From NCBI RefSeq assembly GCF_001905735.1, contig NZ_LISW01000005.1:337969-401968 (forward strand): DNA of 64,000 nucleotides, in the 5' to 3' direction. Source of the stretch: Streptomyces sp. CB01249 (GTDB lineage: Bacteria; Actinomycetota; Actinomycetes; Streptomycetales; Streptomycetaceae). The notes beneath the pieces were generated by a model that worked only from the letters and a program-made list of their open reading frames with translations, did no database searches and was not told the origin of the DNA. Numbering within the stretch: the stretch's first letter is position 1; the number at the start of each line of letters is the position of its first letter. The position numbers were made by a program, and so were the translations under genes. Below, one piece after another: positions 7,701-15,262 of the stretch.

Positions 7701-9176
7701 GCCGGCGAAGAGTTCACGCAGGACGGCTTCCGGGACCGGGTCGGTGACGCCCATGCGCATCCAGTCGGCGGCGGCCCGGGCCAGGGCCCAGCCGGGCGGG
7801 CAGCTCTCGGCGCCGTCGGTGAAGCGCCGTTCCAGGCTGGGGGCGGCGACCATGAGTTCGCCGATGCCCCGGGCCGCGAAGTCCTCGCCCGGGTACAGCT
7901 CGCGGGCCGCCTCGGCGTCCTGGGGGCCCAGCAGGGTGGGCAGTTCGACGGTGCTCGCCTTGTCGAGGACGGTGCGGGCGACGCGGCCGACGTCGCTCTC
8001 CATGGCGGTCAGCGCGGCCCGCTGCTTGGCGGGGATGGTCGCCACGATCGTCACGGCGGGCCGTCTGCGGGCCAGCCGGTCCAGGATCTGGAGGTCGAGG
8101 CCGCCGGGGTGGAGGTAGCGGTGCAGGTCGTCGAGCCAGAGCACCACCGGGTCGGATCCGGTGGGCAGGCCGAGGCGGCTGAGGTCGTCCAGCGTCCGGC
8201 GGGCGGAGTCGCCGGGGCGCGGCACGAGGAGCCGGGCGTCCGGCATGGCCCGGACCAGCGCCTCGTACAGGGTGCGGGACTTGCCCGCCTTGGAGCGCCC
8301 GGCGAGGAGCACGAACCGGCGGTCGGTGAGGAGTTCGGCGAGACGGTCGTCCTGGGGCCTGCGGCGGACGTAGGGGGCGCGGGCGGGGCCGCCCCGGTCC
8401 GGGTCACTGTATTTGGAGCGGCAGACGCCGATGTCGTACGGGTCCACCTCGGCCACCCGCGGGATGCCGCCGTCCTCGGTGAGCGGGGTCCAGAGCAGGG
8501 CCTCCAGGCGGTCGCGTACCTCGGTCGTCGTCATGTCGCGGACGAGGGGGCCGAGTCCGGGCCAGTAGCGGGCCAGGGCCTCCGCCTTGATCGCGTAGGC
8601 GGTGCGCCGGTCGACGGAGGTCACCGAGTCGCGGGCGACGAGCATGCCGACGACGCCCTGCCGGTCGACGTCCCAGACGGGGCCGCCCGAGAACCCCTTC
8701 TCCAGGCCCCAGCCGGTGTGCGGGCCCGCCTCCACCTGGATCCACTCGCTGCCCGCGTGGCCGATGATCTCGCCGCGGACCGGGACGCCCCGGCGCTTGT
8801 GCTCCTCGGGGTAGCCGTAGGCGCGGAAGCGGTGGTCCCAGGTGCCGGGGTCGGTGGTGCGGAGCGGGGCGGGCAGGGCCTCGGGGGGTGCGGGCGCGGC
8901 GAGTTCGAGGACGGCGACGTCGCCCGTGCCGTCGCCGGTGTCCGGGTGCCAGCCGCCGGGGACGACCGTCGCGGGCAGCGGCTCGTGCGGGGCGGCGTGC
9001 TGGAACCGTACGAAGACGGGCCGGGCGGGCGGCTCCGGGGCCCGGCCGGGGCCCACGACATGGGCGCAGGTCACGATGTGGCGCGGGGTGACGAGGAATC
9101 CGGCGCCCACCGGGTCGCCGTGCTCGGTCCTGCGTACGCTGACCAGCCAGGGCGGGCGTTCCCAGTCCGGCGGCAC
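4761..9176 (-). CDS. Trypsin-like protease / P-loop NTPase / TPR giant protein
   Basis: 1471 residues from GTG 9174-9176. Residues 1-210 are a chymotrypsin-fold serine protease with His39 (TCAHVV), Asp86 (GDVAVLEL) and Ser163 (GFSGGPVWD). There is no signal peptide, so the protease is probably cytoplasmic. About 270-560 is an NTPase: Walker A GRSKAGKS at 293-300 and Walker B VVLWLDDLH at 344-352, arranged as in STAND-like signalling ATPases. From about 560 to 1400 run many degenerate TPR units (A-x2-LLER, GD-x-DRAEELL patterns), interrupted near 730-780 by a Gly/Pro/Arg-rich insert. This architecture is known from predicted conflict systems in which repeats sense a ligand and the ATPase releases the protease. 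It starts 6 bases after the CU044_2847 gene, with no Shine-Dalgarno of its own, which suggests translational coupling. Its stop lies inside the 4744-4780 hairpin. Confidence 0.9.
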   Translation of the reverse strand: MPPDWERPPWLVSVRRTEHGDPVGAGFLVTPRHIVTCAHVVGPGRAPEPPARPVFVRFQHAAPHEPLPATVVPGGWHPDTGDGTGDVAVLELAAPAPPEALPAPLRTTDPGTWDHRFRAYGYPEEHKRRGVPVRGEIIGHAGSEWIQVEAGPHTGWGLEKGFSGGPVWDVDRQGVVGMLVARDSVTSVDRRTAYAIKAEALARYWPGLGPLVRDMTTTEVRDRLEALLWTPLTEDGGIPRVAEVDPYDIGVCRSKYSDPDRGGPARAPYVRRRPQDDRLAELLTDRRFVLLAGRSKAGKSRTLYEALVRAMPDARLLVPRPGDSARRTLDDLSRLGLPTGSDPVVLWLDDLHRYLHPGGLDLQILDRLARRRPAVTIVATIPAKQRAALTAMESDVGRVARTVLDKASTVELPTLLGPQDAEAARELYPGEDFAARGIGELMVAAPSLERRFTDGAESCPPGWALARAAADWMRMGVTDPVPEAVLRELFAGYLAEHHPALDADDTAYRTALAWAREPVAGTIALVHRAPGPGGYAGTPYLAEYLDSRDDDPSAPVPWFAWKYLADRRPAAALLPSAYTALVRGEAAIAERLLERIADGTDDRDSAAWAALMLGEMHLYLADFDAAARLLERAAESAVPGVVPLAQTVLAELLMMYGDRDRSRRLLESAVAARDPQLSQVAQVGLATLLFADGEEDRAERMLEAIVAAGDTEAAPLAQARLVSVLSGADGDAAGARTGQRPGSGQGKGTMRAGGTPAGRTEPVEQPWSLSRAVGESMAGQVASVAQASLGSLLAGQGDVDRAEELLRSALAGGRVHAVPRAQVGLGELLIVRGRNEEAEEVLRALIGSGNPLLIPYAKILLAVSLRPRGLIDQGMDLLREAAASGHPAQGPRALCGLAEWYANDGDLTAAEEFFGRAIATGHPEWGGMARVELALMLAGSGEDLDRPAALLDTVIEARHPGLSPLAAAALGDLLVRDGRIEDAERAYGLAVASGHRDWAQVVRIELALLQAARGDSDGTAAAADLFTAVIDSGHPHQGPRAADLLGDLFVREGRFEDAEHSYRAAIDSGHPQWSLIARMDLAVMLADHGDFEEAERLLLVVAASDDPGAEAWARGVLGVVHLGNERPEEGREQLRAAADADVGAASQFARFHLAKCLAADGEDEAAEALVRTVVDGEPSQVTEVARAWLAVRLLHRDPDAAQALLVRVEDSGDAEAIVAGYLGAGEYLLETGEVQTAGELLEAALELAGPDSAPRIGALLGTVRRSVNDLDRARELLTDALAAGDPETEPLARRYLGSTLFRLGLLPEAEEVLLPLARSDDTEHRPQALLLLGRVLAADNRPEEAYPWLEAAIECAAGDADTETGARQTYAELLLSAGQRERAMEIWRPLVTLEEEDTIMDGTAPPDTDRPTLTLPAPTPPAPAPHPLPPALLALLGDVADAEGAHEEAAFWYGLAGRDGEVRTTTQAHDS

Positions 9177-9182
9177 CGGAGG

Positions 9183-9503
9183 TCAGTCCGCCTGGGGGCG
9201 GTTCCAGGAGACCTTGACCGCGAAGTGCCCCTCGATCGCGGTCTTGGCGATCACCACGCCGGACTCGGCGTTGAACTTCATCCCGAACTCGATCTCGTAC
9301 GCGTCGGGGCCGAGCGCCCGCACGGACTCCATCACGGAGCGGAGGGCGGGGCGGGTCTGGGCGAGCGCGTCCTCCAGCCGCCGCCCGGCGCGCACGACCT
9401 CGCCGGAGTCGCGCGAGATGCGTTCGAGTCCGGGGGCGTCATCCGGGACCTCGACCTGGAGCGAGGCGCCGTCCGGCCCTTCGAAGGACACGACTTCCGG
9501 CAT
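9183..9503 (-). CDS. CU044_2847 family protein (trypsin-co-occurring domain type)
   Basis: 106 residues from ATG 9501-9503, preceded by AGGGGGA. The C-terminal signature EFGMKFNAESGVVIAKTAIE (72-91) followed by GHFAVKVSW is typical of the small CU044_2847 family, also called the trypsin-co-occurring domain because it is found beside trypsin/NTPase conflict proteins. It is a small alpha/beta protein, perhaps a substrate, inhibitor or adaptor of the protease encoded 6 bases downstream; no biochemical role is established to my knowledge. It heads the two-gene unit 9503 to 4761 and is divergent from the coiled-coil gene at 9624, so their promoters lie in the 120 bases between. Confidence 0.88.
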   Translation of the reverse strand: MPEVVSFEGPDGASLQVEVPDDAPGLERISRDSGEVVRAGRRLEDALAQTRPALRSVMESVRALGPDAYEIEFGMKFNAESGVVIAKTAIEGHFAVKVSWNRPQAD

Positions 9504-9623
9504 GAAGTCCCCCTGCGTTCGGGTGGGTTGTGCGTCGATCGTATCGGCCGGGACGGACCCCGCGCGGGCGTTTCGAGTGATGTGATGGTGGTGCGGATGT
9601 GCACCCGGGGGACGGAGAGGGTC

Positions 9624-10616
9624 GTGTACGAGGCCACGGAGGAGATCACCGCCGCGCTGTCGAGTGCCGGGTCGGACGGCCCGGAGGCGGAGGTGGCGCT
9701 GCGGGTCCTCGGCCTGGCGTTCCGGTGGGCGGGGGCGGCGCTGGGCCGGGTCGACGGCGGGCAGAGCGGTACCCCGGCCCTGGAGGCGCTGTTCGCGCTG
9801 GAGGACGCGCTCGTGGAGTCCGGGGCGCTGGCCGGGGCGCTTCCGGGGCTGCTGGCGGCGGCGATGCCGGGCGAGGCGTTCGGCGGCGGTACGGAGGAGC
9901 TGATGCGCCGGCTCGCCGCCGTACGCGAACGGGTCCGGGAGGAGCGCGAGCGGACCGATCTCGCGCACGCCGCGCTGGAGAAGCTGACGGCCGCCGAGGG
10001 GGCGCTGCGGGACCGGCTCGCCGAGCACGAGGCGCTGCGCCGCCAGGTGGACGAGTTGCGGAGGCTGGAGCGGCTGGTGCTCGCCCTGGACGCGCTCCAG
10101 GATCAGCAGGAGGTCATCGCGGAGCGGCTGGCCGCGTTGCGGGGCCGGGACGCGGGGGTCGAGGGGACGCTGCGGACCAGCAGCGACGCGCTGGTCCGGC
10201 TCTCGGAGGACCGGCTCGCGGCGCTGGCCCCGCGCACCCGGGAGGTCCTGGAGCGGGCCGAGGCGGCGCAGCGCGCGCTGGCCGATGAGGAGCGGGTGCA
10301 CGGCGACGCGGCGGCGGACCTGGCGGAGCGGCAGGCCCGGCTCGAACACATCCGCGAGGCGCAGGGCGACCGGGTCGCCTCGCTGCGGCGGTACGCGGCG
10401 GTGGACCGCGACCTGGCGGGAGCGCTGGCGGCGCCCGGGGGCGCGCCGGAGGGCGTGGTGGCGCCGGAGCACCGGGTGGCGCTGGCCGAGGTGGCGGCGG
10501 CGACGGAGGAGATGGAACGGCGGCTGGGCGCGGCGGACGAGGCGCTGGGGCGCGTACTGGCGGAACGGGACGCGCGGGACCGGGGCGGGAAGTCGGTGGT
10601 GCACCGGACGCCCTGA
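9624..10616 (+). CDS. Long coiled-coil protein
   Basis: 330 residues from GTG 9624, chosen because GGAGAGG lies immediately upstream. In-frame ATG codons at 9585 and 9597 are possible but lack a site. Residues 1-90 are a helical Ala/Leu-rich domain. From about 90 to 290 the protein is almost continuous coiled coil, with heptads such as RRLAAVRERVREERERTDLA and EALRRQVDELRRLERLVLAL, rich in Ala, Leu, Arg and Glu. No enzymatic motif is present. It lies in the opposite direction to all its neighbours, ending only 11 bases from the stop of the AAA gene (10628) and divergent from 9503. Its position between the protease module and the operon suggests an oligomerising scaffold or regulator of the same system. 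Confidence 0.8.
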   Translation: MYEATEEITAALSSAGSDGPEAEVALRVLGLAFRWAGAALGRVDGGQSGTPALEALFALEDALVESGALAGALPGLLAAAMPGEAFGGGTEELMRRLAAVRERVREERERTDLAHAALEKLTAAEGALRDRLAEHEALRRQVDELRRLERLVLALDALQDQQEVIAERLAALRGRDAGVEGTLRTSSDALVRLSEDRLAALAPRTREVLERAEAAQRALADEERVHGDAAADLAERQARLEHIREAQGDRVASLRRYAAVDRDLAGALAAPGGAPEGVVAPEHRVALAEVAAATEEMERRLGAADEALGRVLAERDARDRGGKSVVHRTP

Positions 10617-10627
10617 GAGGCTCCCGT

Positions 10628-13228
10628 TCAGTAGGGCGGCGGTGGTACGTCCTCCGGCAGGAACTGGCTGAAGGTCCCGGGCTCGGCCCCCTCGCCGGCC
10701 CGGGCGAAGCGGGCGGCCAGGCGGGATTCCATGAGTTCGAGGAGTTTGCGGACCGTACGGGCGTTGCCGAAGCCCGACGGGTCGGCGCGGCGGGTCGCGG
10801 CCAGCCACTCCCCCGCGTGGCGGGGGACCTCGGGGTGGAGGGTGTAGCCCTGGCCCCCGGCCATCCGGCGCAGGATCTCCAGGAGGTCGTCCGGCCCGTA
10901 GTGCGGGAAGGGGACGTGCTCGGTGAAGCGGGACGGCAGGCCGGAGTTGGCGTTGAGGAAGGCGTCCATCTCACGGGGGTAGCCGGCGACGATCACGGTG
11001 AGGCGGCCGCGCCACTGCTCCATCTCCAGGACCAGGGTGTCGATCGCCTCCTGCCCGTAGCCGCCGCGCAGGTCGTGGGCGAGGCTGTACGCCTCGTCGA
11101 TGAACAGCACCCCGTCCAGGGCGTCCTGCACGGCCTGGCGGACCAGCCGGGCGGTCTCGCCGAGGTAGGCGCCGACCAGGGTCGCCCGGCTGGCCTGCAC
11201 GACGTGTCCCTTGCGCAGCAGGCCCAGGTCGCGGAAGAGGGTGCCGACGAGCCGGGCGACGGAGGTCTTCCCGGTCCCGGGCGGCCCGGTGAACACCAGG
11301 TGCGGGGGTGTCAGCTCGCCGGTGCCGTGGGCCTGGCGCAGCCGCTGCCGGTGGGCGAGGCCGGTCAGCACCTCGCGGACCGGGCCGAGTCCCACGTACG
11401 CGTCGAGCCCTGCGAGGAGCCGCGCGGGGTCGGGCGCGGGGCGTTCCAGGTAGGTGCGGTAGCGCTCGGGCAGGTCGTCGGGGACGACGGGTTCGTCCAC
11501 CCGGCTGCGGACCCGGTGGGACCAGCGGGTGAAGACGGCGTCGGCGAGGGTGCGCATGTCGCGGGCGTTGCCGAAGGTCTCGTCGCGGGTGCGGTGCAGC
11601 TCGGTGACGATCCGCAGGAGTTGGGACTCCGTCTCGGGGGCGGGCCGGGCCCCGCGCTCGCGGAGCCGGCCGAGGGCGATGGCGTGCAGGGCGGGCGGCT
11701 CGTAGTCGGGGAAGCGCAGGATGTTGTCCTCGGCCAGCCGGCTCCGCAGGCCGGGGTTGGCCGACAGGAACTCGGTCATCTTGTCCGGGTATCCAGCGGT
11801 GATCACGACGAGCCGGCCCCGGTCGTTCTCCATGCGGGTGAGGAGCGCCTGGATGGCCTCGTCGCCGAAGCCGTCGCGCTGGTCGCTCAGTCCGTACGCC
11901 TCGTCGATGAACAGCACCCCGTCCAGGGCCCTGTCGACCGCCGCGTCCACGAGCCCGGCCGTCTGGCCGATGTATCCGGAGACCAGGTCGCTCATCTTCG
12001 CCTCGACCAGATGGCCGCGCTCCAGGAGTCCGAGGTCGCGGTAGATCTCGCCGACGAGCCGGGCCACCGTGGTCTTGCCGGTGCCCGGGTTGCCGGTGAA
12101 CGCGAGGTGCAGGGAGGGCGGTTCGAAGACACCGGCCCGGCCGCCCGCGCGCAGCGCCTCCGCCGTCTCGACCTCGGCCCGCAGCTGCTCGAAGCGGTCC
12201 CGCACCAGGTCGAGCCCCGGCATGGCCGCCAGTCGGTCCCAGGGGCTGCGGGGGTCGCCCGCCGTGGCGCCGGGGAAGGCTTCGCGCACGGCCGCCGGGC
12301 CGAGGACGGCGCCCGGGGTCCCGGCCAGCTGTTCCAGCCACACCTGCCAGGCGCGCGCGGTGCGGGGGTGGCTGCCCATCGCCTTGACGACGGAGTCCAG
12401 TTCCCGCCAGTCCCCGACGCGCAGCCCGGTGCGCAGCCGTACGGCGTGGATGAGCCGTCCGACCTCGGCGGCGGGCGGGTGGCCGATCCTGGCGGTGCCG
12501 GGGCGGCCCGGGGTGGCGGCCTGCCGCCGGGTCAGGGCTTCCAGGACCGGGTAGGCGTGGCAGGACTCCACGAACCGGGCGACCTCGTCCAGTCCGGACT
12601 GGCGGAAGACCATCAGCCAGAGGTTGCCGTTGCCGTGGTCGTCGGTCCAGGCGTCCATGGCCCCGGCCAGTTCGCGCTGGGCGCGGTAGTGGAGCAGGCT
12701 GGCCTCGGCGTGCGCGAAGACCACGGCCGTACGGTGCTGGCGCTGCGTCAGGTAGCCCTTCAGGGTCATCACGGCGAACGGGTCGCTGACGCCGGGCGCG
12801 GGGCTCGGCGCGGGGCCGGGCGCGGGCAGCGGCGCGCTGTCCTCGCGGGGCGCGGCGCCGGTGACCCGGAGGTTGCCCATCGGGCCCCGCATGCCCGGCG
12901 TGCGCATGACGGGGCGTCCGGTGCCGCCGCCCGTGCGGGGGCCGGGTGCGCGGCCGCCGGGGCGGGACAGGTCGCGGGACGCGGTGTCCCGGAAGTAGAC
13001 GGGGTGGTCGGTGGAGCTGAAGACGATGCGCTCGTAGCCCTCGGCGCGCAGCAGCCGCCACAGCGCCTCCTCCAGTCGGCAGACCTGGTGGGCGGTGTCC
13101 ACGAAGACGTCGCCCGCGCCGGGCCCGTAGAGGAGGGTGAACGGTTCGCCGCCGCGCAGGGCCGCCGGGTCGAGGCGTTCCACGACCGGGGCGACTGCGG
13201 GGTGGGGCGGCTTGTCCAGCCGGGTCAT
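10628..13228 (-). CDS. Tandem CbxX/CfqX-type AAA+ ATPase with novel N-terminal domain
   Basis: 866 residues from ATG 13226-13228, overlapping the upstream gene by ATGA. There are two AAA+ modules: the first has Walker A GNPGTGKTT (379-387) and Walker B VLFIDEAY (438-445); the second has GPPGTGKTS (648-656) and VLFIDEAY (707-714). Each has the glycine-rich G-x-G-DEAI/QEAI segment after Walker B and an FGNAR-type late motif, as in CbxX/CfqX (Rubisco-activase and ESX EccA-like) proteins. These remodel protein complexes, usually as hexamers. Residues 1-240 form an uncharacterised domain with a Pro/Gly-rich linker (85-150), possibly for substrate choice. It is the last gene of the minus-strand operon starting at 23836, where Hsp70, coiled-coil and GTPase neighbours suggest a combined remodelling machine. 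Confidence 0.92.
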   Translation of the reverse strand: MTRLDKPPHPAVAPVVERLDPAALRGGEPFTLLYGPGAGDVFVDTAHQVCRLEEALWRLLRAEGYERIVFSSTDHPVYFRDTASRDLSRPGGRAPGPRTGGGTGRPVMRTPGMRGPMGNLRVTGAAPREDSAPLPAPGPAPSPAPGVSDPFAVMTLKGYLTQRQHRTAVVFAHAEASLLHYRAQRELAGAMDAWTDDHGNGNLWLMVFRQSGLDEVARFVESCHAYPVLEALTRRQAATPGRPGTARIGHPPAAEVGRLIHAVRLRTGLRVGDWRELDSVVKAMGSHPRTARAWQVWLEQLAGTPGAVLGPAAVREAFPGATAGDPRSPWDRLAAMPGLDLVRDRFEQLRAEVETAEALRAGGRAGVFEPPSLHLAFTGNPGTGKTTVARLVGEIYRDLGLLERGHLVEAKMSDLVSGYIGQTAGLVDAAVDRALDGVLFIDEAYGLSDQRDGFGDEAIQALLTRMENDRGRLVVITAGYPDKMTEFLSANPGLRSRLAEDNILRFPDYEPPALHAIALGRLRERGARPAPETESQLLRIVTELHRTRDETFGNARDMRTLADAVFTRWSHRVRSRVDEPVVPDDLPERYRTYLERPAPDPARLLAGLDAYVGLGPVREVLTGLAHRQRLRQAHGTGELTPPHLVFTGPPGTGKTSVARLVGTLFRDLGLLRKGHVVQASRATLVGAYLGETARLVRQAVQDALDGVLFIDEAYSLAHDLRGGYGQEAIDTLVLEMEQWRGRLTVIVAGYPREMDAFLNANSGLPSRFTEHVPFPHYGPDDLLEILRRMAGGQGYTLHPEVPRHAGEWLAATRRADPSGFGNARTVRKLLELMESRLAARFARAGEGAEPGTFSQFLPEDVPPPPY

Positions 13229-14613
13229 GCGCCGCTCCCCGTCCCCCTCCGCCGGGCCTGCTCCCCGCGCCGGCGGTGGCCCTCGATGTCCAGGAAGCTC
13301 CGGTCGGGGGTGCCGGGTTCGGCCTCGGGGGCGGCCGGGGCGGCCCGGCCGTCCTCGGCGAGGGCCCGGCGGACGGCCTCGGCGCGGTCGCGGAGCTGGT
13401 CCTCTGAGGTGGTGTCGTAGTCGTAGGAGAGGACCCGGACGACCTGTTCGCCGGAGTCGGGGGCGGCCTGCGAGATGTCGAGGACGATCTCGTTGCCGTT
13501 CTCGTGGCGCAGCTTCGCGTAGTACGAGCCCCGGGGGTCGGCGTTCTCGTACTCGCCGTCCACGAAGTCGTAGTAGGCGAGCTCGCTCAGGCTGTGGGCC
13601 ACGGTGTCGGCCAGGTTGACCCGGAGCTGCGAGGCGAGGTGGCGCATGGTCGCGCGTCCCACGGTGTCGCCGAGCTCGTCCTCCAGGCGGGGTGCCTCTC
13701 GGTCGCGCAGGCCGAGGAGTTCGTCGGTGCCCGTGGCGTCGTCGCGGGCGCGGGCCAGAGTCTCGGCGGCCTCGGTGCGCAGCCGGTCCCAGTCGCCTTC
13801 GGACCAGTAGGCGACGTCCACGGTGTAGTCGGGCAGGACGGCGCCGTCGGGTCCGGTGACGGGCTGTTCGCGGCTGCCCTCGATCGCGCCGGACACGGTG
13901 GCCAGGGCGTCGATGGCCGCCATCTGGGCGGTGCAGCGCTCCAGTTCGCGCTGTTCCGTGTCGGCGCGCAGCTCGCTCAGGGAGTGGCAGACCTCCTGGA
14001 CGAGGGCGAGGGCGGCGTCGAACCTGCCCTCGGCGGCGTTCTGTTCGGCGGTGGCGAGACGGCCGGTCAGGCGGTCCAGCTCGCCCGGTGCGTAGCGCTC
14101 GTGGAGCCCGGCCTCGGCGAGGTCGGCGGCCAGGGCGCGGGCGTCGGCGAGCCAGCTGCGTGCCGTACGGTCCGCGCGGGCCCGGTCCTCGGTGTGCGCG
14201 CCGATCTCCCGGGCCAGCCGGGCGGTCTCGGCCCGGCGTTCGGCGCGTTCGTCCGCGAGGGCACGCCGGGTCCGTTCCTGCTGGTCGGCGAGGCGCTGCC
14301 GGGTCTCCTCGCGGATCTGCCCGGCGGACGCGGCGAGCGCCCCGCGCACCTCGGCGGCCTGGTCGCGGAGCCGGCGCGCGGTGTCGGCCTCGATGCGGCG
14401 GGTCTGCTCGCTGAGGCCCTGGACGACCGTGTCGTGCCGCTGCTGGCGCTCCTCGACCTGTGAGAAGACCCGGTCCAGGTCCTCGCCGGTCCTGCGGCGG
14501 ACCTCCTCAATGAGGTCGGGGATGTTGCGCTGGACGTCCTTGAGCTGCTGGGCCTTGCGCTGGATGCGGTACCACTCGGACTCGTCGACCTGGATGCGCT
14601 TCCTACCGCTCAT
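13225..14613 (-). CDS. Coiled-coil protein of the chaperone/GTPase operon
   Basis: 462 residues from ATG 14611-14613. Residues 1-35 start MSGRKRIQVDESEWYRIQ, and residues 35-240 are largely coiled coil rich in Arg, Glu and Ala (for example RRLRDQAAEVRGALAASAGQ). A C-terminal globular part (about 250-410) contains SELAYYDFVDGEYENADPRG and a KLRHENGNEIVLDISQ strand segment. It overlaps the radical-SAM gene by 11 bases and the AAA gene by 4. No family is named with confidence. A long coiled coil beside an Hsp70 could act like a GrpE/J-type co-chaperone or a filament-forming scaffold; this is inference from context only. Confidence 0.85.
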   Translation of the reverse strand: MSGRKRIQVDESEWYRIQRKAQQLKDVQRNIPDLIEEVRRRTGEDLDRVFSQVEERQQRHDTVVQGLSEQTRRIEADTARRLRDQAAEVRGALAASAGQIREETRQRLADQQERTRRALADERAERRAETARLAREIGAHTEDRARADRTARSWLADARALAADLAEAGLHERYAPGELDRLTGRLATAEQNAAEGRFDAALALVQEVCHSLSELRADTEQRELERCTAQMAAIDALATVSGAIEGSREQPVTGPDGAVLPDYTVDVAYWSEGDWDRLRTEAAETLARARDDATGTDELLGLRDREAPRLEDELGDTVGRATMRHLASQLRVNLADTVAHSLSELAYYDFVDGEYENADPRGSYYAKLRHENGNEIVLDISQAAPDSGEQVVRVLSYDYDTTSEDQLRDRAEAVRRALAEDGRAAPAAPEAEPGTPDRSFLDIEGHRRRGEQARRRGTGSGA

Positions 14614-15262
14614 CGTGTTCCTGTCCTCTCACGGGGGTCGTGGTACGGGCGCGGACCGCGTCGACCGCGAGGTCGAAGGCGTCCAGCAGGCCGGGCGGCG
14701 GTACGCCGATGAGCAGGGCCTCCGGGCCGTTGACGGCGATCTCGGCGGACCGGGTGCGGTGCTCGAAGTCGTAACCCGTCTCCGTAAGGCGTCCGGTGAG
14801 GTGGTGGACGCGCTGGTTGGTGCTGCCGCGCAGCCCGCGTCCGTCGTCCAGGGCGGCCATGTACACGCCGTCGACCAGGACGTCCACCTCGGCCAGGAGC
14901 GCGGTGACGCCGGGTCCCGGGGGCCGGGCGCGGAGCCGTTCGAGCCGGTGGCCGGTGAAGCAGATCAGCGTCACGTCGCGGATCTCCCGGGCCAGCCGGG
15001 CCACTTCGGCGAGGCCGGCCGCCTGGGCCATCGGTTCGCCGCCGGAGAAGGTCAGTCCGGTCACCCGGGCATCGGCCAGCAGCTCCCGGGCCAGCTCCGC
15101 CGGTGCGGCCTGCCGGGCGGGCCGGAAGGGGATCCAGTCGGGGGCCATGCACCCGGCGCAGCTGAACGGGCAGCCCTGGACCCAGAGCGCGGACCGCACG
15201 CCGGGCCCGAGCGCCTCGGTGCCGACACGGGTGGCGGCCACGTTGAGGGCGGTGCCGGTCAT
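14603..15262 (-). CDS. Radical-SAM activase-like protein (4Fe-4S)
   Basis: 219 residues from ATG 15260-15262, overlapping the preceding gene by ATGA. Residues 29-38 are QGCPFSCAGC, giving the C31-x3-C35-x2-C38 cluster that binds a 4Fe-4S centre and S-adenosylmethionine. TFSGGEP at 71-77 is the SAM-contact motif. Length and layout match NrdG/PflA-type activating enzymes, which make a glycyl radical on a partner. No glycyl-radical enzyme or anaerobic ribonucleotide reductase is nearby, so the partner must be elsewhere or the enzyme modifies one of the operon's proteins. The C-terminus overlaps the coiled-coil gene by 11 bases. Such an oxygen-sensitive modifying enzyme inside a chaperone/GTPase operon is unusual. 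Confidence 0.9.
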   Translation of the reverse strand: MTGTALNVAATRVGTEALGPGVRSALWVQGCPFSCAGCMAPDWIPFRPARQAAPAELARELLADARVTGLTFSGGEPMAQAAGLAEVARLAREIRDVTLICFTGHRLERLRARPPGPGVTALLAEVDVLVDGVYMAALDDGRGLRGSTNQRVHHLTGRLTETGYDFEHRTRSAEIAVNGPEALLIGVPPPGLLDAFDLAVDAVRARTTTPVRGQEHDER

